NCBI GenBank assembly: GCA_021786655.1
Contig: JAJYMU010000091.1
Location: 1 to 6,243 of the forward strand
DNA: 6,243 nt
From: Bacteroidota bacterium
Lineage (GTDB): Bacteria; Bacteroidota; Ignavibacteria; Ignavibacteriales; Melioribacteraceae
Reading direction: 5' to 3'
Part shown: positions 5,109 through 6,243 of the stretch, in pieces
Position numbering within the stretch: position 1 is the stretch's first letter
How the letters are laid out: every line of letters begins with the position of its first letter
Notes under the pieces: model-generated
Databases searched by the model: none
Told to the model about the DNA's origin: nothing
The model's input: only the letters and a program-made list of their open reading frames with translations
Made by a program: the position numbers and the translations under genes

Positions 5109-6243
5109 TTATGTAAGCCGCCGGAGATGCTTCAAATATTCGATTTGAATTTCGACTGAAGGAATCAAGTCGCTTCTTGCGATCTTGCTATCTTTACCGA
5201 TCATTGCAAATAACTTGTCCACGGCATCGAACATATTGACGAGCGGATATCCGTTGTCTCGAAGAAAGTGAACAAGTTTCAAAGTTCGGAAACCGTCGAA
5301 CCACATCAATTTTTGTTTCCAAATTTGTTCTTCTGATTTGGAACTCTGCAATATTTTATTCCAGCTTTCTCCAAAAGAATTTTGAATGAGAAATCTATGC
5401 AGCGCGCGATCAACCTCTTTTGCCCGAAGCATGTACTCATCAGCGCCAAGTATTTCTTCCGCATTGAAAATCTCGGTCCACTTTTTCAGCACAACAAACG
5501 ACCGCGGATCATACAAAACGTATTCATCATGCGCTTCTTGCAGAAACCGGTTTACGCGTTTGCCTGTACCAAATGGAACACGCCACGAAGGACGGCTTGA
5601 TGGATACACTTTGGTTGAGCCGATTTTTTCTATGCGCGTAATCTTGCCAAGTTTTTCCATGAAGTAAAAATCTTCTGCCGCCTTCTTTTTATTCATTCCC
5701 CCAACTTTGATGTAGCTCTCATAATCGCAAATCATTGTTGATCCGATTGTTGGAAACGCGAACGGCGACCCGGCATGAATCAGTCCCAGCAAATAATACC
5801 GGAGAAAAATTTCGTAACAGATGATAGCAAGTTTATGTTTTGGTTCGTCGGGCAATTTATGTTCATACTGCACATACACCGCCGAAATGTTTTTCGAGTT
5901 CACCGTTTCAACGATTGACGTGAGATAATTATTTTCAACGGTGCAGTCTGCATCGAGGCAAATCAAAATTTTCTTTCTGTTAGAATTGTAATCCAAAATC
6001 GTGAGCGCTAAGTCCATTCCCATTTTTCTTGCCAGCCCTACTCCCCCATCTTTCTCCGGCATTTCATGTCCTTCGCTTGAAGCATCAACGATGCCGATAT
6101 TGATTCCGGAATCAATCAACGTCTTTGCATCGGGCGTTCTGAGATCCTTACCAATTATTCCGTGCAAAAAATTTAATGTGTTTCGGTTATCAAGTTTAAC
6201 GGTTAATTCTGAACTCTTGAGATTGTTCACCACAAAAAGAAAA
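5109..6243 (-). CDS. Family 2 glycosyltransferase (GT-A fold), 5'-partial
   Basis: Transfers a sugar from a nucleotide-sugar donor; the donor and acceptor are unknown. The frame is open to the right edge (the codons before GTG 6233 read FLF), so the true start lies outside and the classic N-terminal SVIIPAYNE-type strand is missing. Numbering from GTG 6233: NIGIVDASSEG at 45-55 is followed by GGVGLARKMGMDLAL at 63-77, the acceptor-side block of this family. CLDADCTVENNYL at 92-104 holds the metal-binding Asp-x-Asp (94-96). AAEDFYF at 185-191 probably holds the catalytic acid, and PSSRPSWRVPFGTGKRV at 211-227 is a conserved loop. The last 130 or so residues are helical and charged, without an evident membrane segment, so the protein is probably soluble or peripheral. 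It is on the same strand as prfA, 69 nt upstream. A link to the facing pseudaminic acid operon is possible, but orientation gives no support. Confidence 0.8.
   Translation of the reverse strand, partial: FLFVVNNLKSSELTVKLDNRNTLNFLHGIIGKDLRTPDAKTLIDSGINIGIVDASSEGHEMPEKDGGVGLARKMGMDLALTILDYNSNRKKILICLDADCTVENNYLTSIVETVNSKNISAVYVQYEHKLPDEPKHKLAIICYEIFLRYYLLGLIHAGSPFAFPTIGSTMICDYESYIKVGGMNKKKAAEDFYFMEKLGKITRIEKIGSTKVYPSSRPSWRVPFGTGKRVNRFLQEAHDEYVLYDPRSFVVLKKWTEIFNAEEILGADEYMLRAKEVDRALHRFLIQNSFGESWNKILQSSKSEEQIWKQKLMWFDGFRTLKLVHFLRDNGYPLVNMFDAVDKLFAMIGKDSKIARSDLIPSVEIQIEYLKHLRRLT

Noticed and set aside
5382..5667. Two overlapping + strand open frames opposite the glycosyltransferase
   Set aside because: They are antisense to the conserved GVGLAR-to-FGTG region and have no domain signal.
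6231..6233. GTG at 6233 as the start of the glycosyltransferase
   Set aside because: The frame stays open to the window edge, and the N-terminal strand of the family is missing, so the real start is outside.

Overview
The window is about 6.2 kb of gene-dense, AT-leaning bacterial DNA (roughly 40% G+C by eye). It has a surface-sugar operon on the + strand and two - strand genes facing it. Good Shine-Dalgarno sites, a Tat-exported glycosylasparaginase and the style of the glycosyltransferase suggest a Gram-negative of the Bacteroidota/Ignavibacteriota neighbourhood. This placement is a tentative inference; no rRNA or other phylogenetic marker is present.

Left part, 1-3586 (+): four tightly packed genes. 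The first is cut by the window edge. It joins the C-terminal half of a PseG-type UDP-sugar hydrolase to a PseH-like GNAT acetyltransferase. It overlaps by 4 nt a complete pseudaminic acid synthase (PseI/NeuB family, with SAF domain). That gene overlaps by 8 nt a SpsF-type cytidylyltransferase, whose only sensible start is TTG. The cytidylyltransferase stop is followed at once by the ATG of a Tat-signal glycosylasparaginase (Ntn-hydrolase). The first three genes cover late steps of CMP-pseudaminic acid (nonulosonate) synthesis: N4-acetylation, UDP removal, condensation with PEP and probably CMP activation. The earlier steps (PseB, PseC) would lie upstream, outside the window. The exported asparaginase is an unexpected last member.

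Middle, 3587-3972 (+): an AT-rich gap with an imperfect nested inverted repeat and a possible promoter, then a small unrecognised protein with two membrane segments and a strong ribosome binding site.

Right part, 3969-6243 (-): peptide chain release factor 1 (prfA), whose stop codon overlaps the stop of the small membrane gene inside a shared TTAA. Upstream of it on the same strand is a family-2 (GT-A fold) glycosyltransferase whose N-terminus runs off the window edge.

No tRNA, rRNA, CRISPR array, insertion sequence or integrase was seen.
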